Assembly (NCBI RefSeq): GCF_020991415.1
Contig: NZ_JAJMOY010000002.1
Coordinates: 558,001 to 622,000 of the forward strand
Direction of reading: 5' to 3'
Source of the DNA: Flavobacterium sp. ENC
GTDB lineage: Bacteria; Bacteroidota; Bacteroidia; Flavobacteriales; Flavobacteriaceae
Length of the DNA stretch: 64,000 nucleotides
Under the pieces are notes generated by a model. The model ran no database searches. It had not been told where the DNA came from and saw only the letters and a list, made by a program, of their open reading frames with translations. The position numbers and the translations under genes are program-made. Below are positions 52,567 through 62,026 of this stretch, one piece after another. How positions within the stretch are numbered: the first letter of the stretch is position 1; every line of letters begins with the position of its first letter.

Positions 52567-53109
52567 TTACAGGTTTTTATTTATCAAAACGTATTTTCCT
52601 GAATCATCATTTTGCATTACATAGTAATTATTCTTAAAAAAGAAAAACATAATACTTTGTTTCTGCTTTAGAGTTAACTTATTTAAGACATAATATTTAT
52701 TTTTAGTATTGCTCTTTTCGCAATATGTATTTATTAAGTAGTCTAATCCCTTATTATTATAGTCATCTATTATTTTTTTATCTAACGTAAAATTAAAGTC
52801 AGAATTTTTAATTAGATCTGATTTTGATAACAAATCCTCATTTATTGCTTTAATTAAAAAACTATCAAAATCTTTATACCCTTTATAGTTTTGATTGTTG
52901 ATATTATATAATTGCCGAATACTGGTTGAATAAATTGTATCATTTTTATCAATTAGAATTTTTAAAGACTCATTGGACAATGGTAGATTAAAATCTTGAT
53001 CATTTGATAAATTTTCAATAAATTTTTTATTATTTAATAACTCTTTATTACATGAGTAGAATAAGAGGCTAAAAATAACAATTACTAATTTGTATTTAAT
53101 TTTTTTCAT
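52567..53109 (-). CDS. Small lipoprotein, candidate immunity protein of the RHS toxin
   Basis: A 180-residue lipoprotein with signal MKKIKYKLVIVIFSLLFYSC. The mature protein is Asn/Lys-rich and AT-rich in coding; no known domain is recognised. Its ATG overlaps the TGA of the RHS gene by 4 bases, so the two are translated in a coupled way. In polymorphic toxin loci the gene directly after the toxin tip normally encodes the specific immunity protein, and a periplasmic lipoprotein would protect against a toxin delivered to or acting in the envelope. Function is inferred from position only. Confidence 0.65.
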   Translation of the reverse strand: MKKIKYKLVIVIFSLLFYSCNKELLNNKKFIENLSNDQDFNLPLSNESLKILIDKNDTIYSTSIRQLYNINNQNYKGYKDFDSFLIKAINEDLLSKSDLIKNSDFNFTLDKKIIDDYNNKGLDYLINTYCEKSNTKNKYYVLNKLTLKQKQSIMFFFFKNNYYVMQNDDSGKYVLINKNL

Positions 53110-56100
53110 CCTTTATTTTTTTTAACTTGTATATTGTTTGGCGGGTTTGCTAATTTTACAGGATCTATTGTTTCTCCTCCATAAGTGGTTCTATGTTTTT
53201 TTCCTAAAATATCATTAGCTCTATTCTCATTATTAACCGCTCTTATCTCAGCAGGATCTTTGGCATCATTTGTAGAAGAATTATCTTCCATATTTCCAAT
53301 ATCATGATCAAATTGATGTCTCATTTCGTGTGTTACTGTCAATAAAGGGTCTTTTCCTGTATCATTAAAATCAAATTCCGTTTGTGTATTTGCTGGAAAT
53401 CCAAATAAAGATTTACTATCCTCTAAGCTTGTAACGGCATTTTCGTTGTTTCGACTTTGTTCTACATAATGTGTTTTATCACTTGTCTCTAAAGTATGCA
53501 GTTGATTCTTTAATACTACATCATTTGATTTTTCAATAGTCCTATAAGCTTTTAAAACTTGATTTAATGTGGCATTACCTTCTTTGGGATTATATCTTTC
53601 TCCTTTTCCTCCGTTGTGATAGAAGTTTCCATTTCGATATTTAAGTTGCTCTTTTACTGATTTATCACCATTTCGTATTAAAAATATAATCTCATTTGGA
53701 GCCATTCCATCAGGGTCAGTAAATCTCATTGGATTATCAAAAGTATAGTTATACGGTGACCATCTTCTCATTTGTTCAGCTAAGGGATCTATAGTCATCC
53801 ATCTTCCAAGTGCAGGGTCGTAATTTCTAGCTCCATAGTCATAAAAGCCAAGCCCAAACTCATCCTGCAATTCCTTACCATTGTACTTATATTTTTGCCC
53901 CGGATTAGAGGAAGTAACCAAAGAATTATACCCCTTATGCGCTAACCCAAACGGATAATAATTGCTTTCCTCAATAATTTCGGTATTGTTTACAATACCA
54001 TTATTATCCTTATCACTGTAACTCAATCTCACATTTCCCAAGTGATCTTTGTATTGATACACATATTCATAAGAACTTCCTGAAGGTTGTACATAGCCCT
54101 CTGCGGTGAGGAAAAAATCAAGTGTGAATGTTTTGGAATTCAACGCACTGTATTGAAATCCTCCCTGTAAATAATCGGTGATCGTTGTACTGGGTTTTCG
54201 AACTACGGTTCCCGCTTTAAAAACTATTTTTCCTGTTTTTTGACCACTTGCATTGTAAATGTACGCAATATGCCCGGTCGTACCAAAGGTTATCTTAGTG
54301 GGTAAGTTAAGATGGTTGTAGGTAATCGCTGTGATGTTTTTGTTCTTGTCGGTCGTCATATTTCCATTGGCATCATAGGTATAATCATTGCCTGTTTTGT
54401 TGAAATCATTAAAACCACCGCTATTGTTGCTGTTGTCTGCTACGTTGCCCAATTGGTTGGAGCTGGCCGCATAAGTATACATTAGATCGTCAATTCCTAT
54501 GGGTTGTATTTGTGGGTCTGTGTCTCCATTTCGTTTCAGGGACAGAATATTTCCGTTTTTATCATAGGTTAAACTTTCATTATAGGCATTGGTCGTCAAA
54601 CCGTTTTTCCCGTAAATGGCATTTTTCAACCGGTTTAGTTTATCGTATTGATAGCCGTAACGGCGCTCCATATTGTCAGATCCGGTTCTCCAGATTGTCT
54701 CGGAGATATTCCCGTTATACAATGCTGTAACTCCTGCAATATTTGCGGTTGGCGTATTATAACCGATCTTAAAGGTGAACAAATCCAGCGGATCCGTGCC
54801 TTGCTGCAGGTTAGCCGTTTTATTGATTTCTGTAAGCCAGCCTCTTATGTTGTAGCTGTAATCGATTTTCTGTAGTGGGACAGCACTAGTGTTTCCTGTT
54901 TTCTTGGTGATTAACTGTCCCAGTGCATCATAGCTATTATCGGCCATGAGCTGTACTTTTCCTCCGTTGACCTGATGGGTGTGGGTCAGCAACCGGTCCT
55001 GTGGCGAGTAGGTGAAATCTTCCCTTATTAGTACTTCCGTATCGGCCGAAGTGCGTTTGTGCCGGGTCAGGGTATACAGCGTTTTTCCGATAAAATCAAT
55101 TTTATTGTCCGTAACGGTATAACCTCCCAGATGATTCAGTTGATAGGCTCGTATGGGTCTGGCTTTTTGGTCATAAAACGTAGTGCTTCCTTCACCCAGC
55201 ATTTCGGCAGTGGTGGTCGGCACCCTGATCCATGTTCCCGTTGGCAGTGTTTTTAAGTTGGTTAAAACGCTCTGGCTTTCTATGAGGGCCGGCATCTTCT
55301 GGGCACCCGGGAAAACATAATCGTCGTAATAGTTTACGCTCAGTAATTTAAACGCAGTGGGCGCTATGGCATTGCTGTAATAGACAGTCACCCCGTCAAT
55401 GGTTCCGGAGGTTTGTTTGGTTTCGAACAATACCGTGGCGGAGTTTTGCGCGTCCTGCAATGTTTTTCTGGTGGCAGAAGTACTGCTTACATTGTCCCAG
55501 CCGGTATAAAGGGGACGCCCAAAAACATCGTATTTGGTAATGAGCCATCCCGCTGAACTAAGATCCGAAAAAGGGGAATTCGCGGGTCCCGTGGCCACCA
55601 CACGGTCTAATTTATCATAGACTATAAACTCCCATTGTTTGCCCGGCAGTTTTTTCTCGACCATACGGTTGCGGTAGTCGTATTTGTACTGATAGCATAA
55701 ATTATTTAAGAGGGCTGTCGTGATGATACCCCCGGCTTTTGGCGGAATTACATACGTGAGATTGCCGTAGCTATCGTGTACATAATAGGTATCATGTCTG
55801 ACACCTGCCTCATAGGTTCTTTTTAAGACCACCTGGCCTTCCTTGTTTTTAAATTCCACCGTTGATCCCGAAGTTTCCGTTGGATTGGCAGTGGTATTCT
55901 CATCATAGGTGATGGTTTTGTACAATTCTCCTGCTGCATAAGTCCCTGCATCCGAAAAGCTGATTTCGTATAAACCCGAAGCTGCCGTCCAGATGGCATT
56001 AGCTTTAAAGAGTCTGACTTCATTGGCAGCATTGATCTGATAGTCGATGTTGATGGTATGACCGGATTTTAAGCTCCAGTCGTCTCCCGGAGCAGCCTGT

Positions 56101-56531
56101 TTCAGGATACGGTTCAGGGGAGAGGCTTCCAATTGTTTCTCACTATACGGATTTGCATTGACCGCCCCGTAATGGGTTTTGTATTGTGCCGTTAAATCCG
56201 GTACCAGTGTGGCGGGATCGACATAGGCCGAATTGGTCTGGGAAGAAGCAAACGGAAGGTATTCTTTTACCTGTCTTCCAAAACCATCGTATTCTATTGG
56301 GGTTACAATGTCTTTTCCCGTAGCAGACTGTTGCACGGCAATTTGCTGAACCGGCCTTCCGAGTCCGTCAAAATAGGTTACATTTAGAGAGGCCTGAGCA
56401 GAGGTGGGAGTTGGTATTACCGTCGGACTTGCTGTTTTGTAGGTTACCGTTTTAATATAATTCTGGGTCTTGGTCTGGCCAATGACCATAACAGGAAATA
56501 AAACCAAAAGAAGTTTTATAAAGTTTTTCAT
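53106..56531 (-). CDS. RHS-repeat (DUF6443) protein with C-terminal zinc metallopeptidase toxin tip
   Basis: A 1141-residue exported protein. Signal peptide MKNFIKLLLVLFPVMVIGQ; DUF6443 region (about 40-170, VTYFDGLGRPVQQIAVQQS); YD/RHS repeats to about 840; the RHS core (about 850-945) with PFGLAHKGYN, YKYNGKELQDEFGLGFYDYGARNYDP, GRWMTIDPLAE and the hinge TDPDGM. After Met943 comes a variable tip of about 199 residues with THEMRHQFDHDIG (His1068, Glu1069, His1072) and AEIRAVNNENRANDILG, RTTYGG. HExxH followed by this EN block resembles M91/NleD-like peptidases. Followed by a coupled lipoprotein gene, as in toxin-immunity pairs. Confidence 0.85.
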   Translation of the reverse strand: MKNFIKLLLVLFPVMVIGQTKTQNYIKTVTYKTASPTVIPTPTSAQASLNVTYFDGLGRPVQQIAVQQSATGKDIVTPIEYDGFGRQVKEYLPFASSQTNSAYVDPATLVPDLTAQYKTHYGAVNANPYSEKQLEASPLNRILKQAAPGDDWSLKSGHTINIDYQINAANEVRLFKANAIWTAASGLYEISFSDAGTYAAGELYKTITYDENTTANPTETSGSTVEFKNKEGQVVLKRTYEAGVRHDTYYVHDSYGNLTYVIPPKAGGIITTALLNNLCYQYKYDYRNRMVEKKLPGKQWEFIVYDKLDRVVATGPANSPFSDLSSAGWLITKYDVFGRPLYTGWDNVSSTSATRKTLQDAQNSATVLFETKQTSGTIDGVTVYYSNAIAPTAFKLLSVNYYDDYVFPGAQKMPALIESQSVLTNLKTLPTGTWIRVPTTTAEMLGEGSTTFYDQKARPIRAYQLNHLGGYTVTDNKIDFIGKTLYTLTRHKRTSADTEVLIREDFTYSPQDRLLTHTHQVNGGKVQLMADNSYDALGQLITKKTGNTSAVPLQKIDYSYNIRGWLTEINKTANLQQGTDPLDLFTFKIGYNTPTANIAGVTALYNGNISETIWRTGSDNMERRYGYQYDKLNRLKNAIYGKNGLTTNAYNESLTYDKNGNILSLKRNGDTDPQIQPIGIDDLMYTYAASSNQLGNVADNSNNSGGFNDFNKTGNDYTYDANGNMTTDKNKNITAITYNHLNLPTKITFGTTGHIAYIYNASGQKTGKIVFKAGTVVRKPSTTITDYLQGGFQYSALNSKTFTLDFFLTAEGYVQPSGSSYEYVYQYKDHLGNVRLSYSDKDNNGIVNNTEIIEESNYYPFGLAHKGYNSLVTSSNPGQKYKYNGKELQDEFGLGFYDYGARNYDPALGRWMTIDPLAEQMRRWSPYNYTFDNPMRFTDPDGMAPNEIIFLIRNGDKSVKEQLKYRNGNFYHNGGKGERYNPKEGNATLNQVLKAYRTIEKSNDVVLKNQLHTLETSDKTHYVEQSRNNENAVTSLEDSKSLFGFPANTQTEFDFNDTGKDPLLTVTHEMRHQFDHDIGNMEDNSSTNDAKDPAEIRAVNNENRANDILGKKHRTTYGGETIDPVKLANPPNNIQVKKNKG

Positions 56532-56543
56532 GCTGTTTTCGGT

Positions 56544-59500
56544 TTAGGGTTTGTAGTTGTATTGATTCTCAGAAAGGATATTGCCGTTTTTGTCTTTTAC
56601 GAATTCCAGCCTTCCGAAAGTATCATAGTTAAAAGTTGTAATATCTCCTTTAGGATCTGTAATGGTACTGACCCCGACAAGTGGAATATAAGTGTACGTA
56701 CTCACCATAATAGTATCTGGCAATGCGGTTCTTAATGCATTTAAAGCTGTTATCAGATTCGCGTTAGTTCCGCTGTTCGAAAGATTTTGAAGGTCGGTTA
56801 CATAAGAGGAAACCTGAGCGTAAGTTGCATTTTCTATTTTGGCAATAGGCTGCGTTTTATTATAGCCCCAGATAATAGTAACAGGCATACCGCTTTCCAG
56901 CGTATACTGAATGATATTGCCCATATCATCGTACTTATCATAAGTGATTTTTTTCTCCAGAGTATTGCCCGGAAGTGCATTGGGAAATTTGGCTGCATAT
57001 ATAAATTTTGGTAAAAGCAAATTTCCCGTTGTGGCATTTTTTGCATATTCTGTTTTTTGCTCAGATAATTTTATTGCACCTCTGAAAGTTTCTGTTTTCA
57101 GTAGTGTGTTTATTTTATTGTTGGCGATCATTTCCGATACAAACGGTTCACTTGCCATAACCGGATCCTGAGGGTAATAATATTTGGTTTCTAAAAAATC
57201 TCCAACTGAACTTTTTGTTTTTTGTACACTTAATTGCATATGAACAGGACTGTTGTAAACATAACTTGTAGTGGTCCTAATTGGGTTTGATCCCCCTGCG
57301 TCATATAAAACATTCTCTTTTGATTTTAAGTAATTCCAATAAGAACTATTTACATACTCTACTATTCCTAAATTGGATGTTTTTGTAGTATTTGATTCCT
57401 CATCATTATTATCTATTAATTGATGGTATTTCCGCACATTATAAGATTTCGATCTTTTTAGTTCTATAGTATCATATAGATTTGTAGTTATCTGTACATC
57501 ATCTTTCTTACTGTTAAAAATGCTATTCTTTAAAAGAACGCCATTTGTCAGGATTCCATAATCTGTAGGAGCACTATATAATCTTAAATCGCCGCATATC
57601 TGATTATTTGAGTTTTTATGAATATAAAATTCATTCATTTCTCCTCCATTCAAAAAAGTATCATTACCATGAGATACAGTAACATATTGATACGAAACAG
57701 CTGAATTTCCATTGTCAAAAAGAGACGTAAGGCTGCTTGAAGTTATATTAATATAAGTTCTTAGCTGGCCTGATGGCATACCACCTCCGCTACTGGTAGT
57801 TGGACATTCCAGACGTTCCCTTGATTCATCCAGATAAAGAGGTGAGGTTCCGGGAAGTCCGGATGATTTCGTGAGATCATCTTTTTGCGCATAATAGTAG
57901 CGTTTATAAACAGGAAGTGAAGTTTTAGATGCACTCTCCGTAGTACTTTTAATTCTAACACCTCCTGAAATTAAATTTGCAGCAACAGTTAAGGCAGCAG
58001 ATGGCAAATAATTAAAATCCAGACCTGAACTTGTACAAGGTCTCAGCTCGCTTCTTGTAGAAGCCCCTAGTAAACTTAGTGAAATGGTATAGGTTTGATT
58101 TGCTTTTGCAAGTAAAATAAAATCGGTTACATTACCAGGGTTAAAATCTGCTGAAGCAATTTTGTAAAGCTCTCCGTAGCTATTTCTTTGTGATAAATCT
58201 TCGTACTTTCCCGTGGTCAGGTTTTTAACCGCTACAGTAGCTCTCGTCCTTCCCAGATAATCGGGACCACATTCGTATTCATCATAACTAATAGCACCCC
58301 GCAAAATTATTTCCTGATCATTTAGAGTTGTGATGGTAATCTCCTGACTAATTGGACCCGTCCTGTTAATAAATAGTCTTTCCGCTTTTAATTGAGGAGT
58401 AATTTCCTTACTTCCGTAATAATCATTTGATTCGTATTCAAATTGTGTATATCCTTTTGTAGGATATATGATTTTACTAAGCAGACCTGTTTGTCCATAA
58501 TCTCCATTCGGTTCCTTATCTGCACCGTCATAATTAATATTGTCTAAATCTAATCCTGTTTTATTGGGAACTAATTGATTATTTATCTTGCCGTTATAAT
58601 ATCCCCAATGATCCTGACTTAAAGATAATCTTGAGGGAAAATTATTTCGATTGATATATTCAAATTGATAATTTTTACCTAAATCATTAAATTGAATTTT
58701 ATCCAGAAAAACTCTTTTATTTGCGGTGGTTGTATAAGTGAATTTTACCTTTTCAATTTCTTTTATATTATCTGTTGTTATGGCAATTTCTTTTATTTTT
58801 TGATTTCCTGCTTCTACATCCTCACTATTGTTTTCAAAGTATCGAAAAGTTATTTCCCCATTTTTACTATTATTACTATTGATAGACTGTATTGCTTTTC
58901 CTGTTATACTCATACGATGTTCCCTAATAGCACTAAGATTAATACCTCCTGCCTCTACAGTACCAGTACAAGTAGCCTGAATTCTTGGAAATTGCATTTT
59001 AAGTGTTTGTGATTTAGAAGAGATAAAATGATCTTCTTTGTCTATATATGTAAGATAAACTTCATCTCCTTTTGGATGTACTATTTTAGATAAATACCAT
59101 GCAGAAATAGAAGCTTTCGTAGTAGGATTGCCATAGCTCTCTTTAAAAAATTTCGTATATTCAATCTGATCAAAATAATATTTAATACCATCTGGTGCGG
59201 TTACTATAAAGGTGAAATATCCATTACGAACTTGTTTCTCGATTTTGATATTTTGAGCAGGCATCAACTGCGGAGTGCCATCATGATCATATATAAATTT
59301 GCCTGAATAACTACCGAAATTAAAACTGTATAAATCAGCTTCACTATCTGTACGATCCTCTTCTCCGATATATTTAAAAAAAGCTATTCTTTGATTTAAT
59401 GTAGCATTAGGTGGTAATGGTACAAAAGCTTCTAATCTATCTTCATCAGGTAAATCCCTTATAATCCGTGTTATGACACCGCCAAAACTTAAGTTCCATC

Positions 59501-59804
59501 CCTGCCCGACATTAGATGATATTTCATCTACCTTAATTCCATTATTAGAATAAAACATGGTTATAGGAACCTCAATATTTACAGTTTTATACGTATAAAT
59601 TGGTATAGTAATATTCTGCGATCCTGTAAACATTCCAATAGGTACATTTCCATAATTTCCTAATTGATAAGCACCCGGTGAAGGCGGAATTATGTTAGGT
59701 AAAAAAGTATTTGAATTTTTTTCTGATTGACCAGCTGTTTTTATGGAAATAAGAAGAATACAAAACAAAAATGTAAGAGTCGTTTTTAAAGTTAGTTTAC
59801 ACAT
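56544..59804 (-). CDS. RHS-associated companion surface protein
   Basis: A 1086-residue exported protein with signal peptide ending near KTAGQ (about 25). It opens with the conserved LPNIIPPSPGAYQLGNYGNVPIG and ITMFYSNNGIKVDEISSNVGQGWNLSFGGVITRIIRD, typical of the large gene found directly upstream of DUF6443/RHS genes in flavobacteria, and ends with RHS/YD-like repeats (TYDKYDDMGNIIQYTLESG, GDITTFNYDTFGRLEFVKDKNGNIL). It ends 12 bases before the RHS toxin gene, so both are one operon. It probably helps fold, shield or display the RHS toxin; no enzymatic motif is seen. Confidence 0.85.
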   Translation of the reverse strand: MCKLTLKTTLTFLFCILLISIKTAGQSEKNSNTFLPNIIPPSPGAYQLGNYGNVPIGMFTGSQNITIPIYTYKTVNIEVPITMFYSNNGIKVDEISSNVGQGWNLSFGGVITRIIRDLPDEDRLEAFVPLPPNATLNQRIAFFKYIGEEDRTDSEADLYSFNFGSYSGKFIYDHDGTPQLMPAQNIKIEKQVRNGYFTFIVTAPDGIKYYFDQIEYTKFFKESYGNPTTKASISAWYLSKIVHPKGDEVYLTYIDKEDHFISSKSQTLKMQFPRIQATCTGTVEAGGINLSAIREHRMSITGKAIQSINSNNSKNGEITFRYFENNSEDVEAGNQKIKEIAITTDNIKEIEKVKFTYTTTANKRVFLDKIQFNDLGKNYQFEYINRNNFPSRLSLSQDHWGYYNGKINNQLVPNKTGLDLDNINYDGADKEPNGDYGQTGLLSKIIYPTKGYTQFEYESNDYYGSKEITPQLKAERLFINRTGPISQEITITTLNDQEIILRGAISYDEYECGPDYLGRTRATVAVKNLTTGKYEDLSQRNSYGELYKIASADFNPGNVTDFILLAKANQTYTISLSLLGASTRSELRPCTSSGLDFNYLPSAALTVAANLISGGVRIKSTTESASKTSLPVYKRYYYAQKDDLTKSSGLPGTSPLYLDESRERLECPTTSSGGGMPSGQLRTYINITSSSLTSLFDNGNSAVSYQYVTVSHGNDTFLNGGEMNEFYIHKNSNNQICGDLRLYSAPTDYGILTNGVLLKNSIFNSKKDDVQITTNLYDTIELKRSKSYNVRKYHQLIDNNDEESNTTKTSNLGIVEYVNSSYWNYLKSKENVLYDAGGSNPIRTTTSYVYNSPVHMQLSVQKTKSSVGDFLETKYYYPQDPVMASEPFVSEMIANNKINTLLKTETFRGAIKLSEQKTEYAKNATTGNLLLPKFIYAAKFPNALPGNTLEKKITYDKYDDMGNIIQYTLESGMPVTIIWGYNKTQPIAKIENATYAQVSSYVTDLQNLSNSGTNANLITALNALRTALPDTIMVSTYTYIPLVGVSTITDPKGDITTFNYDTFGRLEFVKDKNGNILSENQYNYKP

Positions 59805-59971
59805 ATATTATTTTTTTAGTTTTCTTTTTTATGTTTAATCTGTTTTAATAGATAATTTCTTCTGTACTGGTTTAAATCAACAAGAACTTTTCGCCCTCTA
59901 ATGCTATAGTATGTTTTGTGATACATCCATTATTCAGGTAGATAATCAAGTAAGAATAACATTACATTATG

Positions 59972-59979
59972 CAAATATA
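59972..59979 (-). promoter_or_regulatory. -7 box for the RHS operon
   Basis: Minus-strand TATATTTG fits TAnnTTTG, 168 bases before the companion gene start; the long AT-rich leader (59805-59971) carries no feature I can name. Confidence 0.4.
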
Positions 59980-60072
59980 GTATAAATTTAAAAAGTAAGA
60001 ATAGTACTCAATAAATTAGATAATTATAGTTAAAAATAGTAAGAAAAATAATATATTATAGCAAAATACTTC

Positions 60073-60080
60073 TATATTTG
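60073..60080 (+). promoter_or_regulatory. -7 box for the gene at 60116
   Basis: TATATTTG fits TAnnTTTG, 36 bases before the start codon, divergent from the RHS promoter candidate. Confidence 0.55.
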
Positions 60081-60115
60081 CCACTTTAACAATAAATATT
60101 TAATACTAGTAAGTC

Positions 60116-60685
60116 ATGGCAGAAAGTAAAAACAACATCATCACTCACGGATTGAGTGGGAAAGTAGGCGACATCATTGTATTTAGCCAGAGAGGCAGTA
60201 AAACAATCGTTTCAAAAGCGCCAAAAGACCGCGTCGGAGAACCGACAGAAAAACAAAAGAAGCACATTGCGAAATTTCAGGAAGCTACTATCTATGCCAA
60301 AGCAGCCTTACAGGAAGCAACTACCAAGGCCATCTATGAAAAAGGGGCGAAACCTGAAAAAAACATTAGTGCCTATAATGTAGCGGTAGCCGATATGCTG
60401 GGCGCTCCGAAAATAGAAGAAATTGATCTCTCCCAGTACAAAGGCAAAAAAGGAGATACGATCAGTGTAAAAGTAACCGACGACTTTAAAGTGGTGGCTG
60501 TAAAAGTAATTATAGAAAATGTCGACGGGACACTGGTAGAAGAAGGAAACGCCAAAATAAGTGCCAATGGTCTCGATTGGATCTATACGGCTACTAAAGA
60601 AAATGACGATTTAACCGGTGATAAAATCACCATTCAGGCTACAGATTTACCTGACAATTTGACCGAAAAGGAGCAAAAGCTCTAA
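60116..60685 (+). CDS. Conserved Bacteroidota protein of unknown function
   Basis: A 189-residue protein without signal peptide or membrane segment. The N-terminus NNIITHGLSGKVGDIIVFSQRGSKTIVSKAP has a compact Gly/Val beta-strand pattern that I recall from Bacteroidota hypothetical proteins; residues 45-90 look helical (EKQKKHIAKFQEATIYAKAALQEATTKAIYEKGA). The rest (about 105-180) reads as an Ig-like beta sandwich (GDTISVKVTDDFKVVAVKVIIENVDGTLVEEGNA). It sits between the RHS operon and the TIR/SLOG operon with its own promoter candidate. No function can be given. Confidence 0.75.
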   Translation: MAESKNNIITHGLSGKVGDIIVFSQRGSKTIVSKAPKDRVGEPTEKQKKHIAKFQEATIYAKAALQEATTKAIYEKGAKPEKNISAYNVAVADMLGAPKIEEIDLSQYKGKKGDTISVKVTDDFKVVAVKVIIENVDGTLVEEGNAKISANGLDWIYTATKENDDLTGDKITIQATDLPDNLTEKEQKL

Positions 60686-61093
60686 AAATCCCAAACGGAG
60701 TTTCCGTATAGGAGTGACGGAGCGGTGACGGACAAACGACGTAAAAAAACGCAATGTCAAACTGGCAGAATTACCGTTAAAATCGGGATTTGTCGTTCTG
60801 CTTCACGATCACTTTTAGGATGCGTTTTTCTTTTGAGGAAGGTTAAAGGAGGGATTTATAAAAAGAGTTCAAAAAGAAAAACCTTGTACAAGAGTAATAT
60901 CTGGTATCAGGTTCTTTTGTTTTAATCGATGCGCTTTGTGAATCATTGTTGCGGGTGAGAAGTTAGGAGACGTTCGCACAGCGTATGCGATACATTTAGT
61001 ATTTGTTAGAACTCTTCTCAGAGCGGGAGAAATTGAATAAACAGTAAGTAATTTTTAAAATTTCAAATTTCATAATGGTTGTTTAATTTTGTT
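60686..61093. other. Intergenic stretch, no gene seen
   Basis: About 400 bases between the hypothetical gene and the convergent TIR/SLOG operon. A 66-codon frame at 60725 starts with GTG and has random-looking Arg/Lys-rich sequence, so I do not call it. Short direct GTGACGGA-like repeats occur near 60712-60730. No clear terminator or RNA fold was found. Confidence 0.5.
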
Positions 61094-62026
61094 CTAAAGT
61101 TTTTTTAAGCCTTTCATTAATAAGTATAATATTTGATGGATATTCTTGCTTGAAAATAATATCTCGTTTTCCTCAATACTAAGTCCATTGAGTTCCGAAA
61201 TTTTCTTTACATCAAATTTTGATAATTCTGTTTTTAATAGATCAAAATCTGTATAGTCGCATTTAGAATTGACATAATTTTTAAATTCTCTTAGAAATTC
61301 AGTTTTGTATTGGAAATCATTAGTTAACTCTTCAACCACATTACCTTTAATAAGATTTATTAGTTTTTCTGTCGCGCCACCAAATCCTCCGACTAAAAAG
61401 AGGGGCTTATTTTCTTTTAAGGTATAAAGAGCTTCTTCAATAACGCCAGGTATATATCCTAAATAATTTGTAGATTTTCCTCCAACTAAAATTCTGGCAG
61501 AACAATCTTTAGCCATTTGAATTCTCATTTCTTTGAAACATTCGCAAAATGAATATCGATCTTCTATACAATTGGCAGGTTTATATTCTTTTTGTTCATC
61601 AATTGAAACAGTTTTTGGAACTGAAATTTCTTTTATTTTAATTTGTTTTGAATGAAAATCTATCCTAACATCACGTGTTAAACGTTTAGTATTAGGAAAC
61701 ACAAAATAGTTAACAAACTTAAAATTTTTGTCATTTGTCTTTTTATATTGGTTCGAAAGTTCTGAAAAATAATAAGTGAAACCATTTTCTCTTAGGTCAC
61801 CACCATATAAAGCTGTTCCGTCATTAGCGATAATATATCTTGCAATTTCAATTGAAATATCATTCAAATGTTGTTCAGAAAGTCCTATTTTTTCTAAATC
61901 TTCATTTATTGATACTGAAATGGCAATTTTTTTATTATTTAATATTTTTGATTTTTTAGATTGTTTTTTTTCTTGTGATATTAAATCGGAGTCTACACCT
62001 GAAATATCTATTTTATTTTTTTTCAT
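61094..62026 (-). CDS. SLOG-domain protein, putative nucleotide-signal sensor
   Basis: A 310-residue cytoplasmic protein with a SLOG-type Rossmannoid domain like those of prokaryotic TIR/SLOG systems. Seen: KKIAISVSINEDLEKIGLS (strand 1), IEIARYIIANDGTALYGGDLRENGF with Gly75-Gly76-Asp77, ARILVGGKSTNYLGYIPGVIEEA and KPLFLVGGFGGATEKLINLI (GGFGGAT at 213-219), which together form the ligand pocket. In Thoeris ThsA the SLOG domain binds a cyclic ADP-ribose isomer, but there it is fused to SIR2; here no effector is fused. A Lys-rich N-terminus (1-30) and a helical C-terminus flank the domain. Overlaps the TIR gene by 4 bases. Confidence 0.8.
   Translation of the reverse strand: MKKNKIDISGVDSDLISQEKKQSKKSKILNNKKIAISVSINEDLEKIGLSEQHLNDISIEIARYIIANDGTALYGGDLRENGFTYYFSELSNQYKKTNDKNFKFVNYFVFPNTKRLTRDVRIDFHSKQIKIKEISVPKTVSIDEQKEYKPANCIEDRYSFCECFKEMRIQMAKDCSARILVGGKSTNYLGYIPGVIEEALYTLKENKPLFLVGGFGGATEKLINLIKGNVVEELTNDFQYKTEFLREFKNYVNSKCDYTDFDLLKTELSKFDVKKISELNGLSIEENEILFSSKNIHQILYLLMKGLKKL

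Noticed and set aside
60725..60925. 66-codon plus-strand ORF after the hypothetical gene
   Set aside because: GTG start, Arg/Lys-rich random-looking sequence, no domain; most likely non-coding.
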